From assembly GCA_023252115.1 (NCBI GenBank), contig JAHEXM010000016.1, positions 962 to 13,309 of the forward strand: a stretch of 12,348 nt of DNA, in the 5' to 3' direction. The notes below the pieces were generated by a model. That model was not told the origin of the DNA. It saw only the letters and a list, made by a program, of their open reading frames with translations, and ran no database searches. The DNA is from Micrococcales bacterium (GTDB lineage: Bacteria > Actinomycetota > Actinomycetes > S36-B12 > UBA10799). Position numbers and translations under genes: made by a program. Numbering within the stretch: position 1 is the first letter of the stretch; each line of letters starts with the position of its first letter. Of this stretch, positions 4,572 to 12,348 are shown one piece after another.

Positions 4572-7500
4572 TCATGGTCGGTGTGGGAAGCTAAAATCCG
4601 AAATGATGATGACCGTTGGACTGAGCTTCCAGCCCTTCAGCGTTTCGTTCGTGGTGACGGCAATCAGGCCGTTGGTGTTGAGGAAGTCCGTGACGACGTG
4701 AATGTTCGTCTGGCCGGTCGAGTTCCAAGTGTTCGACGTGCCCCACAGCCCGACGTTGTGCGCTTCGTCGTAGAGCACCGGGGCTTCCGCTGCCCATTGC
4801 GGAGCGGCAGTCCACAGCAGATTCGTGACAGCCACGTTGAAGTTCGTCACACCGTTGTCTTGCCAACTGCCAAGATCGGAGTCCGCTTGCTCGAACTCGT
4901 CGGCCACGGTGTACACCGGCCACGTTGTCACCGTTGAAATGTAAGTGCTTTTCCCGTTGCCCCACGATGGCGCGGCATAGGCTGGGCAGGCGTTGGTGTT
5001 GGCAACCCATGTCTGCACAACCTGCGTCGCTGTGATGCTGATACTGACTTCAACCGGTTCGGAGTTGGTGAGCAGCCATCGTCCGGTCTCGCTGGGTGCC
5101 GGCGGCTTCACCCCTTGCGGGTACACTTGTATACCGGCGGCGTACAGCTTGGAAATGTCGGTGAAGATTCCCGCCGACGATTGTTGCTGCACGAGCAGGT
5201 CTTGCGACAGCGCGCTGGCCGCCGCCGGGTTGGTGCCGTAGTAGGTGCCGACAGCATCGGCTACGTCACTGGCGGTGTTTGTCCACGTCAATTTCGTGCA
5301 GTACAAAACATCGTTGGTGATACAACTGGCGTCAATGTTGATTGGTGAAAGTCCTCTCCAAAAGCGCAAAGTCAGCATCGGGTCATCCACGAATCCCGGA
5401 GAACCATCGAAAACCGGCCATTCCGTTCCGTCGGGGTGATACCAGATAAAATCATGCGGCGTTCCAAACTCACACCCCAACGAATTTGCGATTGCGGTTT
5501 TCGCCGCCGCCACGTCCGCGCAGGTGTTGATTGTATTCGTTGCCCAGTCGTTACAATAGCCATCTACCAGAAGCATCCAGCAGGTTCCATTGGAGCACAC
5601 AACCGGTATCGGCTCGTATCCAGTGCAGGGGTTGCCACCGTCACACGGATTGCCGGTATCGAACCAAATCGGAGCCTGACAATGCAAACACGTCACCACA
5701 TAACTTCCCGTCGCAATCCCGGTGACAAATCCGGTGCCATCGGTCGTGTACACATCCGTCCTGAAATACCCGCAACTCAGGTTGTTCGCCTTCGATGCCA
5801 GCGCGATACCGGACGGCGGGTTGCTGGTGTAGGCGTTCGTGAAACTATTCAACGAGTTCGCTGCCGCCAGAGAGTTTGACGCCACGCACGCGCCGGGCAG
5901 GAAGTACCCGAACAAGCTCACGTCCACCAAGTCGGCCACGTCGTCACTACCATACCGGTTCGCCATCGTGTTTGTGCTGGACTGCCAGAAGTTCGTGACG
6001 ACCTGATACGGCTTCGTCAGCGAGTTCCAGCCTTTCTTCACTCCGTCCCATCCGTAGTCAGCTTCGTGCTTGCCAGTGGCGATGTCATAGTTGGTGAACA
6101 CCGACGAACTGTTGGTGAGGTTGGCGGGATTCGTCAGTGTCACCGATAGCAGCGTCGTGTTTGCATTGGCGAGTGGCGGGTCAACCACGATGGCTGCGTT
6201 GGTCTGTCCAGAGAAGTCGTGCCGCAACACTTCCATTTTCATCGTCGCAGTGTTGGTGAAGTAACAGGTCGTCTCGACGTTGGTCAGCGTGTTTGTGATC
6301 CCGCCGGTAATGACGTTCGTGGTGAAGACGTTGGTGGAACAGTTGGCCGCAAAGACGAAGTTGCTCCGGTAGGCGTTCGTCGCCACGGTCTGCCAGTTGG
6401 TCAACGTCAGGACTTGCTTCGTCCATTCCATCGAATTGCTGTAAAGCTCGCTGTGATGATGGAGCGTGTTTGTCCAGTAAAACTCCATTGAGAACCGCAG
6501 CACGGGATCGCCGGCAATCGCCAACTGATTCGTGGCGATATGATTCAGGTTGGTCACGATGTTCGGAGTGCTTGGAGCGTACAGCGTCCCGTTGACAAGG
6601 AATCCGTTCGTCGCATACGCGCCCCACCACAGCCACTTGTCCTTGAACTCCCAAGTGTTCGTGACGACGTGCCCCAGCCCTTGTCCCCACGACGCGGGGT
6701 TGGTGCTGGGCGGCGTCGCGTAGACTTTGTATGGCGAAGATCGAAACCAACTGCTGAGTACGACTCGGTTACGGACGACGAATGTTACATTGGTTGTCTC
6801 ATTTGTGACACCGATAAACCAGCCCTGTACGGCAGCGGAGTTGGTCAAATCCCGGTACTCGCAGTCATACGGCAGGTTCAACAGGTACAACGCCGTTTCT
6901 TCCACGGTTGGTACTTCGGGCGTCAACGGGTACGTCCAAGCATCGGTCTTCGGATTATTAGTAAGCACAATCGGCGGTGGCCATTTCGGAGGCTGGCGAG
7001 CGGTGAAGTTCGTGTACCAGCCCACGAGGTTCTTGCCCAAGTCCACGCGCTCGCAACTTCCATTTGCGTTGTATCCGATACAGTTCGTCACGTTCAACCT
7101 CCCGGCGAAGTCCCGGAACAGATGGTTGCTCTGAATCGTTGAGCACCACGTCCTGAACGTCCCGTTGCTGTCGGCCAGTTCTTTGACCGCGTAATTTCCG
7201 AACGCCGCCAGCAACCGGGCCTTGGCCGCAATCAACAGCGTTTGATTCAGGACATTGGCGTTGACATCGGCAAACGGGACGGTTGCATTCAGCACCGCCG
7301 CCCGTTCGCCCGCCGCGATCACGTCGTCATATACCCACGTCTGTTCAAGTCGCAGGCATTGCGTGGCTTCATTGGCATTGGTCGGGCTGAGATAGACCGA
7401 GCTTATCAGTTGCGGGAAGCTCGTCAGATAACAGTTGACCGACACGGAGTTCGACGGCCACGCCGAACACAACGCGGCCAGCGGAGGATTGCTCCAACTG

Positions 7501-8153
7501 GCAATCGTGCTACAGAGCATGAGCCGCGTCACAGTGCTGGTGGTAAACGTTGCCACGCTGCACGGCGGGGTATTCGAGTAGAACGTGTTGTTCGTTCCCA
7601 AGCACCAGTTCGTCCCGGTGTCACCGATGCAGAAGTTGCTGCTGATGGTCACGTCAAGGTGGGACGCCACATCGGAGAAGGCGTAGTTTGACGCGGTAAC
7701 AGACGCACAGTAAATGCGGTTGGAGAAGACGTGCGTGGAAATGTAATTCGTGCCGTGATCGGTGTTCGTGACTGAGCGCGTCGTGACACAGAGGTTGGAC
7801 AGCGTAATTCGCAAACTGGTGTTCGACGGCAGTGCCGGCAAATCCACTTTCACCCAAGTATCCGAGCGCGTGACGTAGGCATTCCAGACGCCGGACGTTG
7901 GACAAAACAGATTCGTGCTGGCGATGTTCCCGGAGTTCGTCAGGGACGGCGCGGCATTGGTGTACCGCGATGTGTTCGTGACCAAGCTCGCCGGCAGTCC
8001 GCCGTACTGCGCGGGCGGGTTGGTGTACGGCCACGCGCCGTTGTACCAGTTGTCGAACGCGACCAACGGCACGGACAACAGCGGCGCACCGATGACCAGC
8101 AGCGCCAGCCCTCTAAGGCACGTTAAGAATCGGCGGTAGCCCGGCGACCTCAT
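4572..8153 (-). CDS. Giant Thr-Asn-rich fibre-like or adhesin-like exported protein, 1193 aa
   Basis: The frame is open up to 8258, but I start at ATG 8153-8151: a Shine-Dalgarno site (AAGAGGT, 8157-8163) is correctly spaced and the protein then opens with a signal-peptide-like segment (MRSPGYRRFLTCLRGLALLVIGAPLLSVPLVA, cut probable before FDNWYNGAW). The chain is packed with Thr-Asn dipeptides (VTN, LTN, STN, FTN) and many N-x-S/T triplets, typical of a beta-structured surface protein. About residues 820-895 form a Cys cluster: CLHC, two NPC motifs, and further single Cys, nine in all. The C-terminus (ADEFEQADSDLGSWQD... to DFSFPHRP) has no known domain that I recognise. It follows the tail-tip genes, so a tail fibre or receptor-binding protein is the best positional guess; a secreted conversion protein is an alternative. 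It overlaps the 114-aa gene by 41 bases. Confidence 0.65.
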   Translation of the reverse strand: MRSPGYRRFLTCLRGLALLVIGAPLLSVPLVAFDNWYNGAWPYTNPPAQYGGLPASLVTNTSRYTNAAPSLTNSGNIASTNLFCPTSGVWNAYVTRSDTWVKVDLPALPSNTSLRITLSNLCVTTRSVTNTDHGTNYISTHVFSNRIYCASVTASNYAFSDVASHLDVTISSNFCIGDTGTNWCLGTNNTFYSNTPPCSVATFTTSTVTRLMLCSTIASWSNPPLAALCSAWPSNSVSVNCYLTSFPQLISSVYLSPTNANEATQCLRLEQTWVYDDVIAAGERAAVLNATVPFADVNANVLNQTLLIAAKARLLAAFGNYAVKELADSNGTFRTWCSTIQSNHLFRDFAGRLNVTNCIGYNANGSCERVDLGKNLVGWYTNFTARQPPKWPPPIVLTNNPKTDAWTYPLTPEVPTVEETALYLLNLPYDCEYRDLTNSAAVQGWFIGVTNETTNVTFVVRNRVVLSSWFRSSPYKVYATPPSTNPASWGQGLGHVVTNTWEFKDKWLWWGAYATNGFLVNGTLYAPSTPNIVTNLNHIATNQLAIAGDPVLRFSMEFYWTNTLHHHSELYSNSMEWTKQVLTLTNWQTVATNAYRSNFVFAANCSTNVFTTNVITGGITNTLTNVETTCYFTNTATMKMEVLRHDFSGQTNAAIVVDPPLANANTTLLSVTLTNPANLTNSSSVFTNYDIATGKHEADYGWDGVKKGWNSLTKPYQVVTNFWQSSTNTMANRYGSDDVADLVDVSLFGYFLPGACVASNSLAAANSLNSFTNAYTSNPPSGIALASKANNLSCGYFRTDVYTTDGTGFVTGIATGSYVVTCLHCQAPIWFDTGNPCDGGNPCTGYEPIPVVCSNGTCWMLLVDGYCNDWATNTINTCADVAAAKTAIANSLGCEFGTPHDFIWYHPDGTEWPVFDGSPGFVDDPMLTLRFWRGLSPINIDASCITNDVLYCTKLTWTNTASDVADAVGTYYGTNPAAASALSQDLLVQQQSSAGIFTDISKLYAAGIQVYPQGVKPPAPSETGRWLLTNSEPVEVSISITATQVVQTWVANTNACPAYAAPSWGNGKSTYISTVTTWPVYTVADEFEQADSDLGSWQDNGVTNFNVAVTNLLWTAAPQWAAEAPVLYDEAHNVGLWGTSNTWNSTGQTNIHVVTDFLNTNGLIAVTTNETLKGWKLSPTVIIISDFSFPHRP

Positions 8154-8457
8154 AATACCTCTTGTTGGCCGGGAACGGTCGGGGAGCCGTCCCGTCCGGT
8201 TGACCGTCATCGAAGACCGCTGTTTCTTCCACGTCATCCACCACGAGCCATTTACCAAAGTCGCCAGTTTTCACTTCCCGTTTCCCGCTCTTGAAATCCA
8301 CGATGCCGCGCCACCCACCCCTCTTAATCAGGAACGGCAACAATGACGGCGATGGCCAAGTTTGTTGAACTTGTTGCAGCGTGTTTAAGCCGCGTGTTTC
8401 AGACTCACGCAGAACACGATTTATTCTTTGACGTTCATGGGGATTGAGGATTGCCAT
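8113..8457 (-). CDS. Hypothetical tail-region protein, 114 aa
   Basis: ATG 8457-8455 (MAILNPHERQRINRVLRE) lies 4 bases after the stop of the 349-aa gene and is the natural reinitiation start. An upstream ATG at 8520 in the same frame would overlap that gene by 59 bases and gives a less coherent N-terminus. No strong Shine-Dalgarno site is seen. The protein starts with a charged helix, has a Trp/Gly-rich middle (FLIKRGGWRGIVDF) and an acidic stretch (VVDDVEETAVFDDG), and ends YYEVAGLPPILNVP. No signal peptide or membrane segment. Being between the tail-tip candidate and the fibre gene suggests a small tail or connector protein, but I do not recognise a family. Confidence 0.6.
   Translation of the reverse strand: MAILNPHERQRINRVLRESETRGLNTLQQVQQTWPSPSLLPFLIKRGGWRGIVDFKSGKREVKTGDFGKWLVVDDVEETAVFDDGQPDGTAPRPFPANKRYYEVAGLPPILNVP
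8157..8163 (-). promoter_or_regulatory. Shine-Dalgarno site choosing ATG 8153
   Basis: AAGAGGT on the minus strand lies 3 bases before ATG 8153. It supports the signal-peptide start of the 1193-aa protein over the longer frame that begins at 8258 inside the preceding gene. Confidence 0.65.
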
Positions 8458-8461
8458 TGGT

Positions 8462-9511
8462 TCAAGTGATCCAATCGCTCCAGTCTTTCGTCGGATACCG
8501 GGTAAACTGCTTCTTGGCATTCAACAGATCATCGAAAGAAGCGTTGGCCGGCAATCGAGTGCCATCTGAGTAGAGAAACACCGGAGCAGTAACCGGGAAC
8601 TGAATCGGTAAGCCATCGCTGCCCTTCATAATATGGTCGGTCTCAGTCGCATCGTAGGCCGTATCCGTCGCCAGAATTTTATCGGCGGGATTATCGGTTG
8701 TCGGATCCGGGTTGCGTGGGGTAATCCAATGCTTGAAACCTTCATCGGCGATCTCAACCATTTTCAAGTTGTAACTTCCGGGTGGATATAAACCCTGCCT
8801 CTCGATAATCATGGTGATATCAAAGTAACTCGTGCCGGGGAAAGTGTCCGTGAACCGCGCATCATCAGCATTGATTTCATGGAGTAAGGCTGTTCCCGCC
8901 GTAACCGTGATGTCTCCGTTGACGGTTGCCAGAGTAAAATCGCTTTCATTGATTGAGTTCTGACAGAGTTGAGCGGCATCCGGGTCAAAGTCAATCGCCC
9001 GACGTGCCCGGCGAATAGTCATCAAAGGATTTTTAACTTCCATCATCAGCGGGTTAGCCGGACGGTCACCGGCGGAATTGACGACCGGTCGATATTGGCC
9101 TCCGTTGATGGCCGGATCGGTATTCCAATCCGAAATCATCGGAACTTGATAAACCTTCGATGACCGTTTCACCATGTCTTTCCTTGACCACGGCTGGATG
9201 TTTGACCCCGCGATTTGGTCAGAACCAAACTCTGCCCACACGACGTAGTTAATCCCGCTCGCATCTCCCGCTTCCGGGTCGGCTCCATTGTCCAAGACGT
9301 AGCCATTCGGGGTGACACTGTCTTGTGTGCCGCGTTGCGGTATATGGTCGCCAACGGAGGTATTCGTACAAGCTGTGACCCACCCACTGATCGGGTCGGC
9401 CTCGCTCAATGTCACCGAATAATACCGCCTATATCTGCGGTCGAAGTTATTCTTGCCAAGATTCCCGCTGGTGATCCCCAGCGCACGACTGGCTGTGACG
9501 GTAGCACTCAC
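8462..9511 (-). CDS. Tail-associated protein after the tape measure (tail-tip candidate), 349 aa
   Basis: GTG 9511-9509 overlaps the tape-measure stop as GTGA and has an AAGGGA site about 8 bases upstream. The protein is soluble, beta-rich and lacks a signal peptide or membrane helix. Recognisable stretches include RRYRRYYSVTLSEADP near the N-terminus, PVVNSAGDRPANPLMMEV and RRAIDFDPDAAQLCQNSIN in the middle, and DGLPIQFPVTAPVFLYSDGTRLP near the C-terminus. Phrases of the type 'PVVNSAGEP' and 'FDP...' recall an uncharacterised phage protein I have seen described only as hypothetical, so this is a family resemblance from memory. The gene after the tape measure usually encodes a distal tail or hub protein in siphoviruses; that role is inferred from position alone. 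Confidence 0.65.
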   Translation of the reverse strand: MSATVTASRALGITSGNLGKNNFDRRYRRYYSVTLSEADPISGWVTACTNTSVGDHIPQRGTQDSVTPNGYVLDNGADPEAGDASGINYVVWAEFGSDQIAGSNIQPWSRKDMVKRSSKVYQVPMISDWNTDPAINGGQYRPVVNSAGDRPANPLMMEVKNPLMTIRRARRAIDFDPDAAQLCQNSINESDFTLATVNGDITVTAGTALLHEINADDARFTDTFPGTSYFDITMIIERQGLYPPGSYNLKMVEIADEGFKHWITPRNPDPTTDNPADKILATDTAYDATETDHIMKGSDGLPIQFPVTAPVFLYSDGTRLPANASFDDLLNAKKQFTRYPTKDWSDWIT

Positions 9512-11232
9512 TCTGAAATCCCTTGCGCGAGGATTTGGCGAATGTCTCGCAGAGTTTGGAGGTGTTCGGTTTGTTGCTGCGCCATCTGTCGCAATACGTC
9601 AAGCGAGGCGTCTCTTTGCGAGGCCGCCGCCGCATCCTGATATTGCTTGGCAGTACCAGCTTCCGGCATATCAGCCAAGTGCCGGTCGCCTTGTTCGGCG
9701 AGTGCCGCCCAACTAGATCGGGCGCGTTGCTGTTCGCTGAACATCAGTGTTGCCCGTAACTCTAACCTCTCCGTTAGCCTCCGCGTTTCACTCGTGCCCC
9801 GCGCCGTAAATTCGCCCTCGGTTTCATCAGATCGTTTCCCGCCATTCTTCGATTCCCAACGATCAAATAATTCATCGGCAAAGTTGATGTTGCCGCCGAT
9901 GCGTTCAACCTTAAGCCGTTCCTTGCGATCAATACCCGGCTGTTTAGCTTCTTCTTCAGCTTCTATGTCCAATGCGCCGGTTGAGCCCGGTAGAAGTTGC
10001 TTCTCGAACATCCGACTTAAAGACCGGAAGCGTGGATTAAGATTCTTGTCGCCTTGCAGCTTGCGGTACAAGTCCTGAATTTCGAGAGCACCGGAAGTCA
10101 GCCAACTCTTGCCGAAATCGTCACTACCCGCCGGCATGACAGCGGCTTGCGCTTCCGCGATGTCCTTTGGTGTGGCATTCTTCATCCATCTCGGATTCGC
10201 CAAGTCTGCCGCTGCTAATTTTGGGCGCAATTCTTCAGCGGCCTTCAGCGCGGCAGCATCCGTGCCCTTGAGCATGGTCTGGTATTCTTTGATCTTGACG
10301 TTGAGCGCCTCTTTGATTTTCTCGGCAGTCATTCCCAGCGTATGTTTGTCCACGAACATTCCCGCCCGCATCAGCCAGTCGGTATCGTTTCCGGTAAATT
10401 CTGTATAGGTCTTCGCCAACTCGGACGCTGACATTGTTTCGATGGACTTGCCCAACTCCTCCAATCGAGTCGCCTCCGCAGTGGCGAATTTCGACGCCAG
10501 TTTCCGGTGCGATTCAATATCTTCTTGACCTCTCGATACCCCTACGCTGTAGGGCGTGTAAGAGCGGCCTTCATCTTCGGCGCGTCGGGATATGGTTCGG
10601 GATTGACGCTCGTAAGTCGATCCGAGGTACTCAACAATATCGGCAGTTTTCCTCAGACCGGTATTCGTGACCTCAATCCAGCCCATGCCCACGGCAAAGT
10701 TCTTGAAGAACCCCGCCGCCGAATGACCCGCCGCGTCCAACTCTCGCGCACCCATGCCGCCTATGCCTTCCATTTCCTTCAGCAGTAAATGCGTTGCGCC
10801 ACCGGCCAAACCGAGCGCCCCGACCATCGGCCCAAACTTCATCGCCAGTCCGCCCACGGTCGTCCCCATCCGGTCGGCAAAATGTTCAAGATATTGGTAG
10901 GTGTTTACTACTTGACCAACTTCCCCACCGCGAATGCCGACTGCCGAACCAAGCATTCGCTCCATCCGCTGTTCATTGCGGAAAGACATTGCGCCAACCG
11001 GTTGCGACGGATTGACGAGGTTAGGTTCGTTGAAGCCGATGCCCAGCACCCGCGCCGCCTGTTCACGCGAACGGATCGTGTTCATTACTGACCGCATCGC
11101 TGCCGTGTCATTCTGAGTGCCAAGATCGGCCAACCTCTGCTTTAGCTGGTCGGTGTCCCGGTTCCACGCGGAAGCGACTTGACTGAAATCGGCGCGAGCT
11201 TGGACGACTAACGGTATGCGTATTTCGTTCAC
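9508..11232 (-). CDS. Tail tape measure protein, 574 aa
   Basis: GTG 11232-11230 overlaps the stop of the 44-aa ORF (GTGA), with AAAAGG about 12 bases upstream. It starts MNEIRIPLVVQARADFSQVASAWNRDTDQL, a charged, coiled-coil-like opening usual for tape measure proteins. A hydrophobic Gly/Ala-rich segment follows (about residues 124-151, TTVGGLAMKFGPMVGALGLAGG), typical of the membrane-penetrating part. A long charged alpha-helical body ends in a coiled coil (QMAQQQTEHLQTLRDIRQ). The position directly after the tail assembly chaperone ORFs is diagnostic. Tape measure length sets tail length; at roughly 1.5 angstrom per residue this would give a fairly short tail of about 85 nm. It has no lysozyme or peptidase motif that I can see. 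Confidence 0.85.
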   Translation of the reverse strand: MNEIRIPLVVQARADFSQVASAWNRDTDQLKQRLADLGTQNDTAAMRSVMNTIRSREQAARVLGIGFNEPNLVNPSQPVGAMSFRNEQRMERMLGSAVGIRGGEVGQVVNTYQYLEHFADRMGTTVGGLAMKFGPMVGALGLAGGATHLLLKEMEGIGGMGARELDAAGHSAAGFFKNFAVGMGWIEVTNTGLRKTADIVEYLGSTYERQSRTISRRAEDEGRSYTPYSVGVSRGQEDIESHRKLASKFATAEATRLEELGKSIETMSASELAKTYTEFTGNDTDWLMRAGMFVDKHTLGMTAEKIKEALNVKIKEYQTMLKGTDAAALKAAEELRPKLAAADLANPRWMKNATPKDIAEAQAAVMPAGSDDFGKSWLTSGALEIQDLYRKLQGDKNLNPRFRSLSRMFEKQLLPGSTGALDIEAEEEAKQPGIDRKERLKVERIGGNINFADELFDRWESKNGGKRSDETEGEFTARGTSETRRLTERLELRATLMFSEQQRARSSWAALAEQGDRHLADMPEAGTAKQYQDAAAASQRDASLDVLRQMAQQQTEHLQTLRDIRQILAQGISE

Positions 11233-11363
11233 GGTTTAGCCATGCCTTTTATGGCGACAAGCAATTCACAAAGACGATCCGCCGCCCTGTCTCGGTTTCG
11301 TTGTTCTTCCATTTGCTGCATTTGTTCCCACACAATCCAGCCGTGAAGGTCTTCCGAACTCAT
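11229..11363 (-). CDS. Second tail assembly chaperone-type ORF, 44 aa
   Basis: ATG 11363-11361 to TGA 11231-11229, 17 bases after the stop of the 161-aa chaperone and overlapping the tape measure GTG as GTGA. The product (MSSEDLHGWIVWEQMQQMEEQ..., ending KGMAKP) has the layout of the downstream T-type chaperone domain: a short helix 'SSEDLHGW', an aromatic pair and a second basic helix 'RNRDRAADRLCELL'. In many siphoviruses this domain is made as a -1 frameshift extension of the upstream chaperone. Here it lies in the -1 frame, and that frame is open upstream (through HDVNKLLDQ) into the first gene, yet I find no canonical slippery heptamer. A plain start at 11363 has only a poor Shine-Dalgarno site. 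Confidence 0.7.
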   Translation of the reverse strand: MSSEDLHGWIVWEQMQQMEEQRNRDRAADRLCELLVAIKGMAKP

Positions 11364-11380
11364 TTGATCTAACAGCTTGT

Positions 11381-11866
11381 TTACGTCGTGGATTCCTCTG
11401 CCGAGACAGAGTTTTCGGATGATGGACTCGCAGGAGTTTCCGGTATATTCGTATTTTCTTGGCTGGCGCTCAACTTGGCCGCGCCCAATCCACGCTCCGT
11501 AAAAAAACGGTTACGCTCAGCGTCTTCCTCCTGATTCGTTGTGAACAGGAAGTTGACACGCCGCGCTGCCCGGTCGAACTCCACCAGAAACGCTACGCCA
11601 AACTTTTCGACCAGTGCCTTGACTTCCTCATCCGATGCCGAGATTGGCGTCCCGTCCTGTTCGCAGGCACAACGCTTCCACAACTCAATGAGCTTGTCTT
11701 CGTACTTCCGCCCCTTGCCATCGTTGTGTTCGTACACCCACCACTCGCGGATATTCCGCGCATTCTTCCATCGCTTGACGTTTACATTCTCGCCATTCAG
11801 CGACGTTAAAACAAACGGGACCGGCTCAAACGCCGGGGCTGAAGCCAGCCGTTCCTTTACGCTCAT
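11381..11866 (-). CDS. Phage tail assembly chaperone, 161 aa
   Basis: ATG 11866-11864 follows an AAAGGA site (11875-11880) 8 bases upstream. The sequence has the plan of the phage tail assembly chaperone family: MSVKERLASAPAFEPVPFVL with a beta start, an 'NARNIREWWVYE' middle, the 'CACEQDGTPI' stretch (66-75, equivalent to the usual C-DEDG-P-F), then DEEVKALVEKFGVAFLVEFDRAARRVNFL. The C-terminal 45 residues are low-complexity Ser/Glu/Pro, as common before the frameshift or second-ORF region. The chaperone binds the tape measure protein during tail assembly in the cytoplasm and is not part of the virion. The neighbouring order, chaperone, 44-aa ORF, tape measure, matches the usual arrangement. 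Confidence 0.75.
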   Translation of the reverse strand: MSVKERLASAPAFEPVPFVLTSLNGENVNVKRWKNARNIREWWVYEHNDGKGRKYEDKLIELWKRCACEQDGTPISASDEEVKALVEKFGVAFLVEFDRAARRVNFLFTTNQEEDAERNRFFTERGLGAAKLSASQENTNIPETPASPSSENSVSAEESTT

Positions 11867-11880
11867 CGCGCACGTCCTTT

Positions 11881-11899
11881 CTGCCCGCGCATCGCGCAG
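11881..11899 (-). promoter_or_regulatory. Small GC-rich hairpin between structural gene and chaperone
   Basis: On the minus strand, CTGCGCGATGCGCGGGCAG can fold into a stem (CTGC/GCAG plus GCG/CGC, two-G bulge, three-base loop). It lies just upstream of the Shine-Dalgarno site of the chaperone gene. No U-run follows, so it is not a normal terminator; it could be a processing or stability element, or chance. Confidence 0.3.
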
Positions 11900-11917
11900 G
11901 CGTTAATCGACCTATTA

Positions 11918-12325
11918 TTAGTTCGGAGTCAAGACTGCCGGGCTTCCATCTGCATTGTTGCCAAGCTGGATACTAATGACCTTCACGTTTCCATCGACAG
12001 AGTTCGCTTGCAGATTCGGGCCGGTCACGCCCACAACCTTGCCGAGTGCGGTCGAGGTTGACCCCGCCGGATTGGTCAGAGTGGCCGTGGTTAGAGCGGT
12101 GCCCGCCGTTGCCACAACGCAAGCCATCGCTCCCGGAATCTGTATCCGAACTAACTGAATCTTGTCCGTGTTGCCGAACAAGGCAGTGGCGTACTTCAGC
12201 CCCTGCTTGATGCCATACCAGATGCCCTGATCTCCCAAGTCAATGTTGCCGGGGTCATCCACGGCGCTGCCGCCATTGACGCCCGCGTGTGTGAATGTAA
12301 ATCCTGCACCTGATTGCCATGCCAT
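11918..12325 (-). CDS. Small beta-rich phage structural protein, 135 aa (major tail protein or decoration protein candidate)
   Basis: ATG 12325-12323 has a strong AAAGGAG site (12336-12342) 10 bases upstream; a second in-frame ATG-like start is not needed. The protein (MAWQSGAGFTFTHAGV...GNIDLGDQGIWYGIKQGL) is small, Gly/Thr/Ala-rich and predicted beta-stranded in the second half (TLTNPAGSTSTALGKVVGVTGPN, VKVISIQLGNNADGSP), with no signal peptide or membrane helix. The gene before the tail chaperone is normally the major tail (tube) protein, so that is the positional expectation. At 135 residues it is short for that role, and a head decoration or other minor structural protein is equally possible. 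Confidence 0.55.
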   Translation of the reverse strand: MAWQSGAGFTFTHAGVNGGSAVDDPGNIDLGDQGIWYGIKQGLKYATALFGNTDKIQLVRIQIPGAMACVVATAGTALTTATLTNPAGSTSTALGKVVGVTGPNLQANSVDGNVKVISIQLGNNADGSPAVLTPN

Positions 12326-12348
12326 ATTGCTAACTCTCCTTTGATGCT

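Noticed and set aside
4560..4580. Bidirectional terminator between the convergent stops
   Set aside because: Only 1 bp separates the genes and no stable stem with a U-run is present on either strand.
8154..8258. Longer start of the 1193-aa gene at 8258
   Set aside because: It would lie deep in the 114-aa gene and hide the signal peptide; the Shine-Dalgarno site at 8157-8163 supports 8153.
1..12348. CRISPR array, tRNA, IS element or attachment site
   Set aside because: No regularly spaced repeats, no cloverleaf-like segment, no transposase frame and no pair of direct repeats consistent with att sites were seen.

Overview
This window is a late-gene stretch of a tailed phage or prophage with siphovirus-like tail genes. 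Almost every gene lies on the minus strand, so transcription runs from the right edge to the left. The order is a small structural protein, a tail assembly chaperone, a second small chaperone-type ORF, a tape measure protein, tail-tip genes, two very large fibre-like proteins, and then a membrane/lysis-type cluster. I see no integrase, tRNA, rRNA, IS element or CRISPR array. The host should have two membranes: one product has the layout of a unimolecular spanin and another looks like a signal-peptide-bearing outer-membrane beta-barrel ending in Phe. Canonical AAGGA-type Shine-Dalgarno sites are common. The extreme Thr-Asn richness of the big fibre proteins is a style I associate with Verrucomicrobiota and related PVC bacteria. 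That host assignment is an inference, not a proof.

Right part (12325 to 8113): a beta-rich 135-aa protein, a 161-aa tail assembly chaperone, a 44-aa ORF in its -1 frame, the 574-aa tape measure protein, a 349-aa tail-tip candidate and a 114-aa unknown protein. Several neighbours are joined by 4-base GTGA overlaps, as in a tightly coupled morphogenesis operon.

Centre (8153 to 1955): two giant extracellular-type proteins of 1193 and 746 aa. Both start with what looks like a Sec signal peptide, which is odd for virion proteins assembled in the cytoplasm. Between them, on the opposite strand, sits a compact cassette (about 4253-4570) with its own sigma70-like promoter and two ATGA-coupled small ORFs of 43 and 46 aa. 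The second ORF encodes a one-helix membrane peptide. One central RNA segment can pair either with the first or with the second ribosome binding site. The cassette ends 1 bp short of the stop codon of the convergent fibre gene. Moron-like placement, a leader ORF and a hydrophobic peptide under structured translational control make it the best candidate in the window for an undescribed system; a type I toxin-like or lysogenic-conversion module is one hypothesis.

Left part (1958 to 1): a chain of overlapping genes encoding a u-spanin-like lipoprotein with a C-terminal membrane anchor, a two-helix holin-like protein, a Lom-like outer-membrane barrel candidate, a 35-aa microprotein, an 82-aa C-terminally anchored membrane protein, a 93-aa protein with a possible faint resemblance to Acb2/Tad1-type small phage proteins, and the start of a helix-turn-helix protein that runs off the left edge. 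No endolysin is visible.
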